From a virus, in IMG/VR virus record IMGVR_UViG_3300042924_003329, positions 1-36,956 of that record: a stretch of 36,956 nt of DNA; one strand, 5' to 3'. Both the position numbers and the translations under genes were made by a program. The notes beneath the pieces were generated by a model. That model saw nothing but the letters and a program-made list of their open reading frames with translations. It was not told the origin of the DNA and made no database searches. Shown piece by piece: positions 1 to 6,537 of this stretch (its first letter is position 1; every line of letters starts with the position of its first letter).

Positions 1-174
1 TCATTTCTTCATCCATAGGCAAGGGCACCTGCCCCTGCTGTACTGTAAGACTATCCATGTGCGGCTGGATAGCCACGCTTTCGAGCTCAGACACGAGAAC
101 CGAGGGCAACGGACGATTGCGAAGGTGATATAGGAATGCCACGTATTGCCGCTCCGACATCGGAATCATCTCCG
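1..174. repeat. Terminal direct repeat, left copy
   Basis: These 174 bases match positions 36783-36956 except at 22 (a, versus g at 36804) and 47 (a, versus c at 36829). The overlap closes the contig into a circle of 36,782 bp. It lies inside a coding region and both differences are synonymous leucine codon changes. This indicates a circular or circularly permuted genome seen as two close variants, rather than a long defined terminal repeat. Confidence 0.9.
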
Positions 175-526
175 AGCCGAAGCAGCCATTGCGTCCAGGA
201 ACACGCTCCGCGATTTCGTTTGTTGCCAGTACGTAGAATGCAGCTGGATGTTTCTCGTATAGGCACAAGTAGCTAGGCAGCCCTGCCATTGTGGCAAGAG
301 TTGCGACTGGCGCGTGCCACCTAAGTACCGTTTCCCTGCCGAACTGCTTCCAGCAGCCTACCGTCTTGTGCTCGACCAGCGTGATTGGCTTCATGTTGTC
401 ATACTCAAGCAGCATGAAGTCGATGTCACTGGCAGGTAGATCGTATCCCCAGCTGCGATGTTTATCGCTGATCCAAGAATCACGCCAACCTGTTGATTCC
501 GTACGAACGCCAAGTGTATTACGCAT
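1..526 (-). CDS. PD-(D/E)XK-like nuclease family protein, 5' part (gene crosses the contig ends)
   Basis: The reading frame starts at ATG 526 behind AGGCGAGG, overlaps the stop of the upstream gene by 8 bases, and runs open to base 1. Across the circle junction it continues to the stop at 36763, giving 181 residues in all. Residues 33-60 carry an arrangement typical of PD-(D/E)XK nucleases: D34/D36-F, then L-x-E-Y (E41), then L-V-E-H-K (E52, K54). The motif G-W-R-D-S-W-I-S-D-K-H-R-S-W-G near residues 13-27 resembles a widespread phage and bacterial family of unknown role. Nuclease activity is inferred from this pattern only. The C-terminal codons overlap one copy of the composite repeat. Confidence 0.75.
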   Translation of the reverse strand, partial: MRNTLGVRTESTGWRDSWISDKHRSWGYDLPASDIDFMLLEYDNMKPITLVEHKTVGCWKQFGRETVLRWHAPVATLATMAGLPSYLCLYEKHPAAFYVLATNEIAERVPGRNGCFGSEMIPMSERQYVAFLYHLRNRPLPSVLVSELESVAIQPHMDSLTVQQGQVPLPMDEEM

Positions 527-989
527 TGGAACCTCGCCTAAGAATAATATCTCCTACGCGTTCAACCTTACCGTCAGATTTCCTTGCTGGTCTATAGATT
601 AGATTCTTCTCTTCTCTTCTCTTCTCTTCTCTCAGCCGTTGCGTGACCGTTGCTGTACCGTTGTCTTCCCGTTGCTGTACGCGCGCTCTTGCACGCTTAG
701 AGCGCTCCGTGGAAGTCGGGTCTACCTGCCAGTCGCGCCACGCTTTGATCGCTATCCGCTTTCCGCGCTTTGCGAGCAATCCGCACGCAATTAGCGCATC
801 AATAGCGCTATGATATTGCGTAGGCAGACACGCTTCCAAGTGCTGGCGCGACTCGAACATCCCGCCAGACCGCACGTACTTTCCTTCTCCGATGATCACC
901 AAGAATGCGTACCTAGTGGTGTCATCTGGCAGTGCGATAATCTTTGGATCTTTATAGAACCTCGCATCGCATTTGAACCATATCGACAT
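519..989 (-). CDS. Phage replication-initiator-like protein (winged-helix N-terminus)
   Basis: This 156-residue protein starts at an ATG behind GGAGGACTC. Residues 1-95 (W-F-K-C-D-A-R-F-Y-K-D-P-K-I, a tyrosine/glycine-rich turn, then a second helical pair) resemble the N-terminal winged-helix domain of phage replisome organisers of the DnaD/O type. A basic, Arg/Glu-rich linker follows, with the REEK-type stretch at about 119-127 encoded by a pentanucleotide repeat, and then a short basic tail. No helicase or helicase loader is visible elsewhere, so this would be the replication initiator that recruits host machinery. The domain assignment comes from sequence feel, not a search. Confidence 0.6.
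   Translation of the reverse strand: MSIWFKCDARFYKDPKIIALPDDTTRYAFLVIIGEGKYVRSGGMFESRQHLEACLPTQYHSAIDALIACGLLAKRGKRIAIKAWRDWQVDPTSTERSKRARARVQQREDNGTATVTQRLREEKRREEKNLIYRPARKSDGKVERVGDIILRRGSNA
607..631 (-). repeat. Pentanucleotide simple sequence repeat (TTCTC)5 inside the replication gene
   Basis: Five perfect TTCTC units on the plus strand lie in frame inside the replication-initiator-like gene and encode the RREEK-type linker. The unit is not a multiple of three, so gain or loss of one unit would shift the frame and change or remove the C-terminal 35 or so residues. Confidence 0.85.
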
Positions 990-1007
990 GAGTCCTCCGC
1001 TTCCTTG

Positions 1008-1877
1008 CTACAACTCGACTCCGCTTAGCGCACGCTTCTCGGCAGCTGCCGACGCACGCTCAGCCTCTTCCTCTGCCGTACCGCACTTTGCCATGTCGGT
1101 TCGGTAATAGCACACGATTGAGATGCGTTCCGCTTCATCATCGTGCAGCTGCATAAGCGTATTCCCATGCCACTGGTGTGCGTCCATAAGCAGCACGTCA
1201 CCGTCCTGCATATCGAATCCGACTCGGTACTCAGGGAAGGTAAAGATACCACCAGAGTAATCGCCTCGGCGCAAGCAGGTGAGATTTGAGAATCCTTCTT
1301 CTAGGTCGCCACTGTCAGTGTGAACTCCTGTCGGGTACGTATTGTTCACGGTGATGGTGGTGAATGGTGTATTCGGCACCACCCAGTCAGGTTTAGTTTC
1401 TAGCACCTTGCGCATCTGCACATCGTATCGGTCAGGCACGTACTGCCTGAACAGATCACCGATGCGTTGAAACAGCGGCAGCAGACCTTCCCACTGCTGC
1501 GTTTCCTTGCCTGTCCATGCCGTTAGTCGGCAGTACATACGCGGCATCTTGGCATCGAACGAACCAATGATCGCCGAAGCAACTGCCTTAGCCGAACTGC
1601 GCTTGCTTCCTTCGCGTGCTACGCGTACCGTTCCGCTCGCGAGCCCACGATTGTTCGTCTCATATGACTTCAGCGAATGCAGCGTATCGTAATACGAAGC
1701 AAGCACATCAGATGGGATCGCTTTAGGTCGGTACACTGCAAGCAGTTTGCCCTCGGGAGAATAAATACGAGCTGGTCCAGTGACCAACACATTGTAGTCA
1801 TCTTCCGTCAGGATCTTCCCTTTCTTTTCTTCAAGTTCCTCTGGCGAGATTCTTGTGCGAACACGGATATCGATCAT
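1008..1877 (-). CDS. TET/JBP-family 2-oxoglutarate/Fe(II) dioxygenase (DNA base oxidation)
   Basis: The 289-residue protein has the core of the TET/JBP nucleic-acid dioxygenases. It has the iron ligands H186 and D188 (G-V-H-T-D-S-G-D), a G-x-F-x-F-P-E-Y-R strand at 210-218, the distal histidine in H-G-N (H237) after L-L-M-D-A-H, and the 2-oxoglutarate-binding arginine R251 in R-I-S-I-V. A Y-C-R-L-T-A-W strand lies upstream at 115-121. Family members oxidise the methyl group of 5-methylcytosine or thymine in DNA. The start ATGA overlaps the stop of the TET-associated glycosyltransferase gene, so the two are translationally coupled and probably act in sequence: hydroxymethyl base, then sugar. 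The substrate base cannot be read from the sequence. I see no C5-cytosine methyltransferase in this genome. Confidence 0.85.
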   Translation of the reverse strand: MIDIRVRTRISPEELEEKKGKILTEDDYNVLVTGPARIYSPEGKLLAVYRPKAIPSDVLASYYDTLHSLKSYETNNRGLASGTVRVAREGSKRSSAKAVASAIIGSFDAKMPRMYCRLTAWTGKETQQWEGLLPLFQRIGDLFRQYVPDRYDVQMRKVLETKPDWVVPNTPFTTITVNNTYPTGVHTDSGDLEEGFSNLTCLRRGDYSGGIFTFPEYRVGFDMQDGDVLLMDAHQWHGNTLMQLHDDEAERISIVCYYRTDMAKCGTAEEEAERASAAAEKRALSGVEL

Positions 1878-2803
1878 TTGAACAGACCTTCCTTTTCTGC
1901 TTCCATTTCTTCTTCGACTTTGCGGATCATTTCGACCCAGCGGTCAAGCGTCACGTCCGTGACCGAAACCGAAAGATCCGCACCTGCCATTATACCTGAT
2001 TCTTTGATACGAAAGAATCCAGGATAAATCCGCATCAGCGTTTCGCAATCGGGAGCTCGGAACGGCAGCCGCTCCTCAGCGGTACCAAGACCACCCTCGA
2101 TGTACGTACTATGCTCGAAGAATCCAAAGTTGTTTAGTACAACCGAACCGAATACCTTGCACACTTCGGCAGAGTTCCGATAGTCTTCCATCGGAATGTT
2201 CTCGTCCCACTTGAAGCGCGAATCTTTTCGCATGATGATAAGGTGACCAGACACGTAGCCGACCCTTCGCCAGTGCTTCAGCCTGAAGAAGTAATTGTCT
2301 ACTACGGCGAACCCACCCATGATCGTATCCTGCGCGTTCATCCTTGCAAGGGTAGAGAAGAATAGTTCACGCCACCGCTTTGCATCGATTTCCGTCTTGA
2401 ACTCTCGCGAGATCGGTGCAAGCATGCGCTCGTCCACTGGCAGCACGACATTTTCGATGCCGTCATACGCTTTAGGCGCAGCGGAGCAGAACTTAATATC
2501 GTCGTCCGCGAATACTACCACTTCGCCTTCATCGAGCTGCTCCCATACCCACTGCATTTGCCTAACCTTGCCAGATCCAGGATACCCTGCGCGCACACCG
2601 CTAACGAACAGCTGTGCTTTGCCGCAGTCCTGAATCAGTTCATACGCATCTTTCGCTTCCTCGTCGTGAACCACCAGCACTTGCGTCATTTCATCGAACG
2701 CTGGCTGCTTTAGCGTTGACACACGCCCAGCCCTGTCGTACGACACAACGACCAATAGCGGCAGCTCCGCATCCGCGCTCCGCGGAATCACACGCTCAGC
2801 CAT
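1874..2803 (-). CDS. TET-associated glycosyltransferase (TAGT-type, GT-A fold)
   Basis: The start chosen is ATG 2803, seven bases after AAGGAG; the longer upstream reading runs through composite repeat copy A. The product has 309 residues. It opens with the beta strand L-L-V-V-V-S-Y-D-R of a GT-A nucleotide-sugar domain and has the metal-binding D-D-D triad at 100-102 (V-V-V-F-A-D-D-D-I-K-F). A G-G-F-A-V-V-D-N-Y segment and a G-H-L-I-I-M strand typical of the acceptor half follow. Family and neighbours match the phage TAGT enzymes known to sit beside TET/JBP dioxygenases and thought to glycosylate the oxidised base. The acceptor here is inferred from the coupled dioxygenase gene. Confidence 0.8.
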   Translation of the reverse strand: MAERVIPRSADAELPLLVVVSYDRAGRVSTLKQPAFDEMTQVLVVHDEEAKDAYELIQDCGKAQLFVSGVRAGYPGSGKVRQMQWVWEQLDEGEVVVFADDDIKFCSAAPKAYDGIENVVLPVDERMLAPISREFKTEIDAKRWRELFFSTLARMNAQDTIMGGFAVVDNYFFRLKHWRRVGYVSGHLIIMRKDSRFKWDENIPMEDYRNSAEVCKVFGSVVLNNFGFFEHSTYIEGGLGTAEERLPFRAPDCETLMRIYPGFFRIKESGIMAGADLSVSVTDVTLDRWVEMIRKVEEEMEAEKEGLFK

Positions 2804-2822
2804 GACGTTCCTCCTTGGAATA

Positions 2823-2880
2823 GCCCATGTATAACCGCACAGGGCTAGTCCTCTGTATTGGCAGGGGCAGGTGCCCCTGC
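2823..2880 (-). repeat. Composite repeat copy A (palindrome, 13-base spacer, CTAG, second hairpin)
   Basis: The palindrome CAGGGGCAGGTGCCCCTG occupies 2862-2879, CTAG is at 2845-2848 exactly 13 bases away, and the second-hairpin core is at 2823-2844 (degenerate, GCCC...GGGC). On the minus strand the order is palindrome, CTAG, hairpin, AAGGAGG and the TAGT start codon. The palindrome encodes the A-P-A-P-A C-terminus of the ParB-like protein, and CTAG supplies its TAG stop. Confidence 0.85.
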
Positions 2881-3597
2881 TGTATTGCCTTCGCTCTGCG
2901 ATGTGCCGATGCCGAGATGTTCCTCGGTATACGCAACGCACGCGAAGATGATTCCCAGAATGCTGCTCTCGCCTAGTTTGGCGCCAACAGTCTTCAATCG
3001 CTTAACGAAGGCAGCGTGCTCATCTGCTTTAATCAGCAGCGGCACTTCCTTCATCGCTGAACGGCTAGCACCAGAGTTATCCGTTGCGCGATTGACATGC
3101 TCCAGTCGTGCGCGCAGCTCCTCCTCTGTTTCGGCGTAGCCTCCCTTGAACTCCTCGTATGGCATAGTGACGGCAGCTGGATCCTGCGCTAGCAAGTCCT
3201 CGTACTCGTCAATAGTCCACAGCGTATCGAACAATCCTGGACCATCCGATAGCAGCGTGAGCGCATCCTTCAGTTTCTCGGTATCGTACGCCGACAGGTC
3301 GCTCGCCTTATTATCAGCGAGCAGGAATCCCATAGCGGTATGGTCGTCCACGTCCACGTAGTTCACCGCAATAGTTTCCCAACCCAGTGCGGAAGCAGCA
3401 CTCCACGTACCATTTCCCGCAATGATGTAGCCTGTCTTGGTTTGAACCACGATCGGCTTCATCTGACCGTACTTCTGAAGCGAACGCTGGATCGCTTCGA
3501 TCTTGTGCTTCCTGATATTCTTAGGGTGCGCTTTGACCGACATGATATCGACCGCCATACCCTGCAACGATGGTGCTATAACTGCTTCGTACTTCAT
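2845..3597 (-). CDS. ParB/Srx-fold nuclease-domain protein
   Basis: This 250-residue protein has an N-terminal ParB-type domain. Residues 23-50 read H-P-K-N-I-R-K-H...I-Q-R-S-L-Q-K-Y-G-Q-x-K-P-I-V-V, followed by G-Y-I-I-A-G-N-G-T-W-S-A-A at 57-69, the variant box II, and L-L-A-D-N-K-A-S-D. No clear helix-turn-helix follows; the C-terminal half is unassigned. Such stand-alone ParB domains occur in phages beside DNA-modification genes, and here it sits directly upstream of the glycosyltransferase and dioxygenase. It may be a nuclease, an NTP-binding accessory or a DNA-targeting factor for the modification enzymes. The last residues are dictated by the composite repeat. Confidence 0.75.
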   Translation of the reverse strand: MKYEAVIAPSLQGMAVDIMSVKAHPKNIRKHKIEAIQRSLQKYGQMKPIVVQTKTGYIIAGNGTWSAASALGWETIAVNYVDVDDHTAMGFLLADNKASDLSAYDTEKLKDALTLLSDGPGLFDTLWTIDEYEDLLAQDPAAVTMPYEEFKGGYAETEEELRARLEHVNRATDNSGASRSAMKEVPLLIKADEHAAFVKRLKTVGAKLGESSILGIIFACVAYTEEHLGIGTSQSEGNTAGAPAPANTED

Positions 3598-3609
3598 GCT
3601 CTCCTCCTA

Positions 3610-4398
3610 TCAGAATGGCAACTCTTCGCCGACTTCATCCGAAGTAAACTTCGGCGGATCAATCGGAAGGTCAATCAGATGTTCAGCCCTTCGCTCCTCC
3701 TTAATCGGATTAGCAGCCAGCCACTTCAGGGATGGCTTATTCCTGCACCAGCCGTTCGCATCCTTCGCTCCGCAAGTATAGAATGCCGCGTACGGCTTAC
3801 CTGCTTTGCTAGTCCCAGCTGGCTTCAATGTCCACGCAACATCATGCTCTGGGCAGTTGCCCTCAGCAACATTCGAAGCGAAACTCATCGCTGCCTTAAG
3901 GATTTGCGCATCGTCGGAACGCGAATCGAACACGCTTCCGTCAACTGGCGCGGGTGGCGCGTACCTGTTTTCACGCACGCTGTTCACTGACTTAGGCGGC
4001 AATGCTGCACGCGGAGCTGGCTCTCCCATGTAGAGATACCGCGCTACGCCGAACAGAGAAGCAGCCCTGCGCAGCGCGTCGGAAGATGCTTCTTTCAACG
4101 ATTCGCCTGAGCCTCCTGTTTCGTATCCGAAATCCATTCGCGTTGCTGACCGACCGTCAGGGAAATGAATCGTCAAAGTGGCGGCAACAGTGTTGCTTTC
4201 ACCGACAGGATGCACGTAGAAATCCCATCCCGCAATACCGAGAACCTGATCCAGCCGCTGCGCGACTGCGCGAGCAGGAACCCACTTCAACTTGAAGCCG
4301 CCATGCCCGACGCGCTCACGCACCAGCTCTGGTGCGAATGGCGCTTCCAATGCTGCGAGAACCGCAGCGTTCGTTTCGTTCTTGTTCGTTCCGTCCAT
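3610..4398 (-). CDS. Rad52-type single-strand annealing protein
   Basis: The 262-residue protein matches the Rad52/22 annealing family in its first 125 residues: L-K-W-V-P-A-R-A-V-A-Q-R-L-D-x-V-L-G near 37-54, then W-D-F, a beta hairpin and the helix E-S-L-K-E-A-S-S-D-A-L-R-R-A-A near 99-113, and F-G-V-A-R-Y-L-Y. A Cys/His cluster (C-P-E-H, Y-T-C, G-W-C) in the C-terminal third looks zinc-binding. The acidic tail ends in E-E-L-P-F, like the SSB C-terminal tip. Next to the YqaJ exonuclease it forms a two-component recombination system. AAGGAGG and composite repeat copy B precede the start. Confidence 0.85.
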   Translation of the reverse strand: MDGTNKNETNAAVLAALEAPFAPELVRERVGHGGFKLKWVPARAVAQRLDQVLGIAGWDFYVHPVGESNTVAATLTIHFPDGRSATRMDFGYETGGSGESLKEASSDALRRAASLFGVARYLYMGEPAPRAALPPKSVNSVRENRYAPPAPVDGSVFDSRSDDAQILKAAMSFASNVAEGNCPEHDVAWTLKPAGTSKAGKPYAAFYTCGAKDANGWCRNKPSLKWLAANPIKEERRAEHLIDLPIDPPKFTSDEVGEELPF

Positions 4399-4413
4399 TG
4401 CTATTCCTCCTTG

Positions 4414-4475
4414 CAGTTAGCCGTGTCTAACGGCACTGCGCTAGTCCTGTATGCAAACAGGGGCAGGTGCCCCTG
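4414..4475 (-). repeat. Composite repeat copy B
   Basis: The perfect 18-bp palindrome is at 4458-4475, a 13-base spacer follows, CTAG is at 4441-4444, and the second hairpin GCCGT-gtcta-ACGGC is at 4420-4434, extended by CAGT/ACTG flanks. On the minus strand it lies just past the exonuclease stop and ends at the AAGGAGG of the Rad52-type gene. Confidence 0.9.
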
Positions 4476-4476
4476 C

Positions 4477-5436
4477 CTATTCGCCTTCGTTCTGTACCTT
4501 GAATCGGAATACGCGCGAACCAGCCTTCTCTTCAGTATGCTTTTTCAATAGCTCCTCGTAGGTGGCTGGATCCCACACGCGCACATAATCGGCTACCTCC
4601 AGCCAGTCTGTCTTGAGCGATGGCTTGTTCTGTTTCCACGTAGCCTGCCATCCACGACCCATAATGCCAACCTTGCTTCCAATCATTTCCTTCAACGCCA
4701 TCGAGATATCCTGCATCTTTTCGCTTGCGAGCCGTTCCTCCTCCGATGCTTCACGGTATTCTATTGCGAGTCGATCCGCTGCCGAATCAGCCAACTCCCA
4801 TTCCTCGCTTTGCTGCGGGTGCAGCTGCGCGAAGTAATCGGAATCGGATCCCGCAACAGCTGGCGCACGACCAGACTTCACGCGCTCCATGAAGTCCTGC
4901 GCCTTACGGAACATCTCCAACTGATACTGGTTCGACGCTTCAACTCGCTCGACGCGGAAGGTTAGCCCTCCGAGTAGTGCAGCTACGTCAACCCAAGGCG
5001 CTCCCGTGATCATCATTTGCCACTGCACTTGCGCCACCACTTCAGGAGGAACAGGATACAGCGACCAACGCGGAGATGAACTCGTCTTGATTTCGAGCAG
5101 TCCGTCTGTTCCGACAATCGTTCGGTCGAGTGATGCCATTGCCCATGGGTATTTCCGCATGCGCACAACACCATTCGACACACGAACCTTCACGCCTTTC
5201 TCCTGCTCGTACCACTTCGCTACCGAATCCTCAAGCAGCACGCCACGATTTGCAGCCGCACCCAGTTTGGGTGGCTGAACATCGCCGCGCTTCTCTGCCC
5301 AGAGTTGGTACGGTGTCTTGTACGGAGAGATGCCCAGAACGGCAGGAATGTCGCTAGCGCCCAGCCCTTCCTTGCGCAGTTTCAGCCACTCCTCGCTGCG
5401 CTGCTCTGCTTTGATGAACTCGTACTGCTTTGGCAT
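4477..5436 (-). CDS. YqaJ/lambda-exonuclease-like recombination nuclease
   Basis: The start at ATG 5436 overlaps the stop of the small gene upstream (TGATG). The 319-residue protein has the YqaJ pattern: R-x-x-E-W-L-K-L-R near 13-21, G-L-G-A-S-D-I-P-A-V-L-G-I-S-P-Y near 24-39, E-D at 69-70, D104, and the catalytic L-L-E-I-K-T-S with E115 and K117. Q-V-Q-W-Q-M-M follows near 136-142. It would degrade one strand of dsDNA ends 5'-3' and hand the single strand to the adjacent Rad52-type protein. A Glu-rich helix near 240-265 could contact a partner. Confidence 0.88.
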   Translation of the reverse strand: MPKQYEFIKAEQRSEEWLKLRKEGLGASDIPAVLGISPYKTPYQLWAEKRGDVQPPKLGAAANRGVLLEDSVAKWYEQEKGVKVRVSNGVVRMRKYPWAMASLDRTIVGTDGLLEIKTSSSPRWSLYPVPPEVVAQVQWQMMITGAPWVDVAALLGGLTFRVERVEASNQYQLEMFRKAQDFMERVKSGRAPAVAGSDSDYFAQLHPQQSEEWELADSAADRLAIEYREASEEERLASEKMQDISMALKEMIGSKVGIMGRGWQATWKQNKPSLKTDWLEVADYVRVWDPATYEELLKKHTEEKAGSRVFRFKVQNEGE

Positions 5437-5597
5437 CAGCCCGCCACCGCAAACAGGAATACCACGAACGCCAGCCCGTAGCACAGCAGCGCGATGTCTG
5501 CTAGCAGCGCGGAGCGCTCAGCCTGTTGCAGCTGTCGGTGGTATCGCGTAGCCACCTGTTGATATACTACTGGACTTCCCTTTCGATTCAGCCTCAT
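5436..5597 (-). CDS. Small single-pass membrane protein, 53 aa
   Basis: This short gene begins at an ATG overlapping the preceding stop (ATGA at 5594-5597) and ends in TGATG shared with the exonuclease start. The first 34 residues are basic and polar (R-L-N-R-K-G, Y-H-R-Q-L-Q-Q). A hydrophobic helix of about 20 residues (A-L-L-C-Y-G-L-A-F-V-V-F-L-F-A-V-A-G) closes the protein. Function is unknown. The tight coupling on both sides supports it as a real gene. Confidence 0.6.
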   Translation of the reverse strand: MRLNRKGSPVVYQQVATRYHRQLQQAERSALLADIALLCYGLAFVVFLFAVAG

Positions 5598-5680
5598 GAC
5601 ATGCTCCCAAGTGCCAGCAACAGCACCATAGCGAGCAGCCCCATGGCAACCGCAGCCGCCTCAGCAATCATTGTCCTCAT
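5594..5680 (-). CDS. Very small hydrophobic protein, 28 aa
   Basis: ATG 5680 follows AAGGAGGAACGATC, a strong ribosome binding site at the end of composite repeat copy C. The peptide is almost entirely one hydrophobic helix (A-V-A-M-G-L-L-A-M-V-L-L-L-A-L-G). It ends in ATGA shared with the next small membrane protein. Both could form a two-component membrane unit. No function is recognised. Confidence 0.55.
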   Translation of the reverse strand: MRTMIAEAAAVAMGLLAMVLLLALGSMS

Positions 5681-5701
5681 GATCGTTCCTCCTTGCATTC
5701 A

Positions 5702-5757
5702 GCCGTGTATAACGGCACTAGACTAGTCGGCAGGTATGGCAGGGGCAACCTCCCCTG
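5702..5757 (-). repeat. Composite repeat copy C
   Basis: The 18-base arm CAGGGGCAACCTCCCCTG is at 5740-5757 and still pairs because both arms changed together (GGCAGGGG/CCCCTGCC). The spacer is 13 bases, CTAG is at 5723-5726, and hairpin GCCGT-gtata-ACGGC is at 5702-5716. CTAG again supplies the stop codon of the upstream gene, and AAGGAGG follows immediately. Confidence 0.9.
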
Positions 5758-5953
5758 CCATATGCCGCTTCGTTGTGTTACGGCGCAGACCTTCTGACTG
5801 CGCTTCTGTGAAGAATGCCGCAGCTCCGCTGACGTCATGCTCTTGGCTCGAGCAGTAGTACTTCCCTGACTGCTCGATCCAATACATAGCGCCATGCCCT
5901 TGCGGGCAGAACGCCAGCTGCTTTCCGCTAGCGGAGCTGCGGACTTTCTTCAT
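5723..5953 (-). CDS. Small Cys/His protein, 76 aa
   Basis: Unrecognised. The peptide has a possible zinc site (F-C-P-Q-G-H near 15-20, Y-Y-C-S-S-Q-E-H near 32-39) and a basic middle. Its C-terminal A-G-E-V-A-P-A-I-P-A-D is encoded by composite repeat copy C. It overlaps the stop of the preceding zinc-ribbon gene by four bases. It belongs to a run of small Cys-rich accessory proteins between the recombination genes and 9.6 kb. Confidence 0.6.
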   Translation of the reverse strand: MKKVRSSASGKQLAFCPQGHGAMYWIEQSGKYYCSSQEHDVSGAAAFFTEAQSEGLRRNTTKRHMAGEVAPAIPAD

Positions 5954-6156
5954 GCGGATGCCTTGCCTGGACCAGCGAGCGCTTGACGTGGATTGCTTCC
6001 ATCAACCATAGCGCCGAACTGAATCATCGCCTCCCAAGTGCCGCACTCGCTGCACACTTTCGTTCGATTATCGAACCTGCTTAGGGCAACGAACGGATAT
6101 TGCATCCGCGACCCGCAGCCCTTGCAGAATTGACGCTTCCGTTCCTGCTTGATCAT
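5950..6156 (-). CDS. Small zinc-ribbon protein, 68 aa
   Basis: Two C-x-x-C knuckles (F-C-K-G-C-G at 10-15 and V-C-S-E-C-G at about 34-39) separated by about 20 residues form a classical zinc ribbon, with a basic N-terminus. The start ATG follows a GAGGAGGACTGTC binding site. Such proteins are common early accessory genes in phages. No specific function is visible. Confidence 0.65.
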   Translation of the reverse strand: MIKQERKRQFCKGCGSRMQYPFVALSRFDNRTKVCSECGTWEAMIQFGAMVDGSNPRQALAGPGKASA

Positions 6157-6174
6157 GACAGTCCTCCTCCTCTG

Positions 6175-6399
6175 TTACTCTGCGTCCGCAGAGCTCTCGC
6201 GCTCGCTGAGTTTATCAGCGAGTCGCTGAATCTTTGCCGCCATGCGACCAGTGAACCCAGACTGACGCGTCAGTTTGTCCGTGATCCACGGATCTGACGC
6301 GGCAACTGTTCGAGCCGCATCGGCGAGTGCACCGCTGGCGCTATTGAGCGCCTCGGCTGCTGCGTTTGCCTCCGCAGCGTTGCTGAACTTAGTAGCCAT
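6175..6399 (-). CDS. Small alanine-rich helical protein, 74 aa
   Basis: The start at ATG 6399 is chosen because GGAGGTAGC precedes it; the longer reading crosses two strong hairpins. The peptide is Ala/Ser/Glu-rich and probably fully helical (N-A-A-E-A-N-A-A-A-E-A-L, then A-A-K-I-Q-R-L-A-D-K-L-S-E-R). No family is recognised. Confidence 0.55.
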   Translation of the reverse strand: MATKFSNAAEANAAAEALNSASGALADAARTVAASDPWITDKLTRQSGFTGRMAAKIQRLADKLSERESSADAE

Positions 6400-6472
6400 G
6401 CTACCTCCTACTGCTTGCGGCATCATGACGGCTCTCGCCGCAGGATCCCATGCCGCACGACCCTGAACTAAT

Positions 6473-6516
6473 GTTCGGCTGGTTGCCCAACCGAACGCCA
6501 CTGGTCTTGCGACCAG
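6473..6516 (-). other. Twin hairpins with GCAA loops in a 138-bp intergenic gap
   Basis: Read on the minus strand, CTGGTC-GCAA-GACCAG (6501-6516) is followed by a ten-pair stem GTTCGGTTGG-GCAA-CCAGCCGAAC (6473-6496, one G-U pair). Both close with a GNRA-type loop. They sit between the stop at 6538 and the start at 6399. No T tract follows, so this looks more like an mRNA stabiliser, processing site or structured leader than a terminator. Confidence 0.7.
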
Positions 6517-6537
6517 CAGCGTAGTCAACTCGCTGCG

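Noticed and set aside
2804-2941. Upstream extension of the TAGT gene
   Set aside because: It translates the composite repeat and overlaps the ParB-like gene; AAGGAG points to ATG 2803.
4414-4475. Composite repeat as a promoter
   Set aside because: I found no -35/-10 pair at a usable distance that is shared by the copies, and copies D and G face away from all genes.
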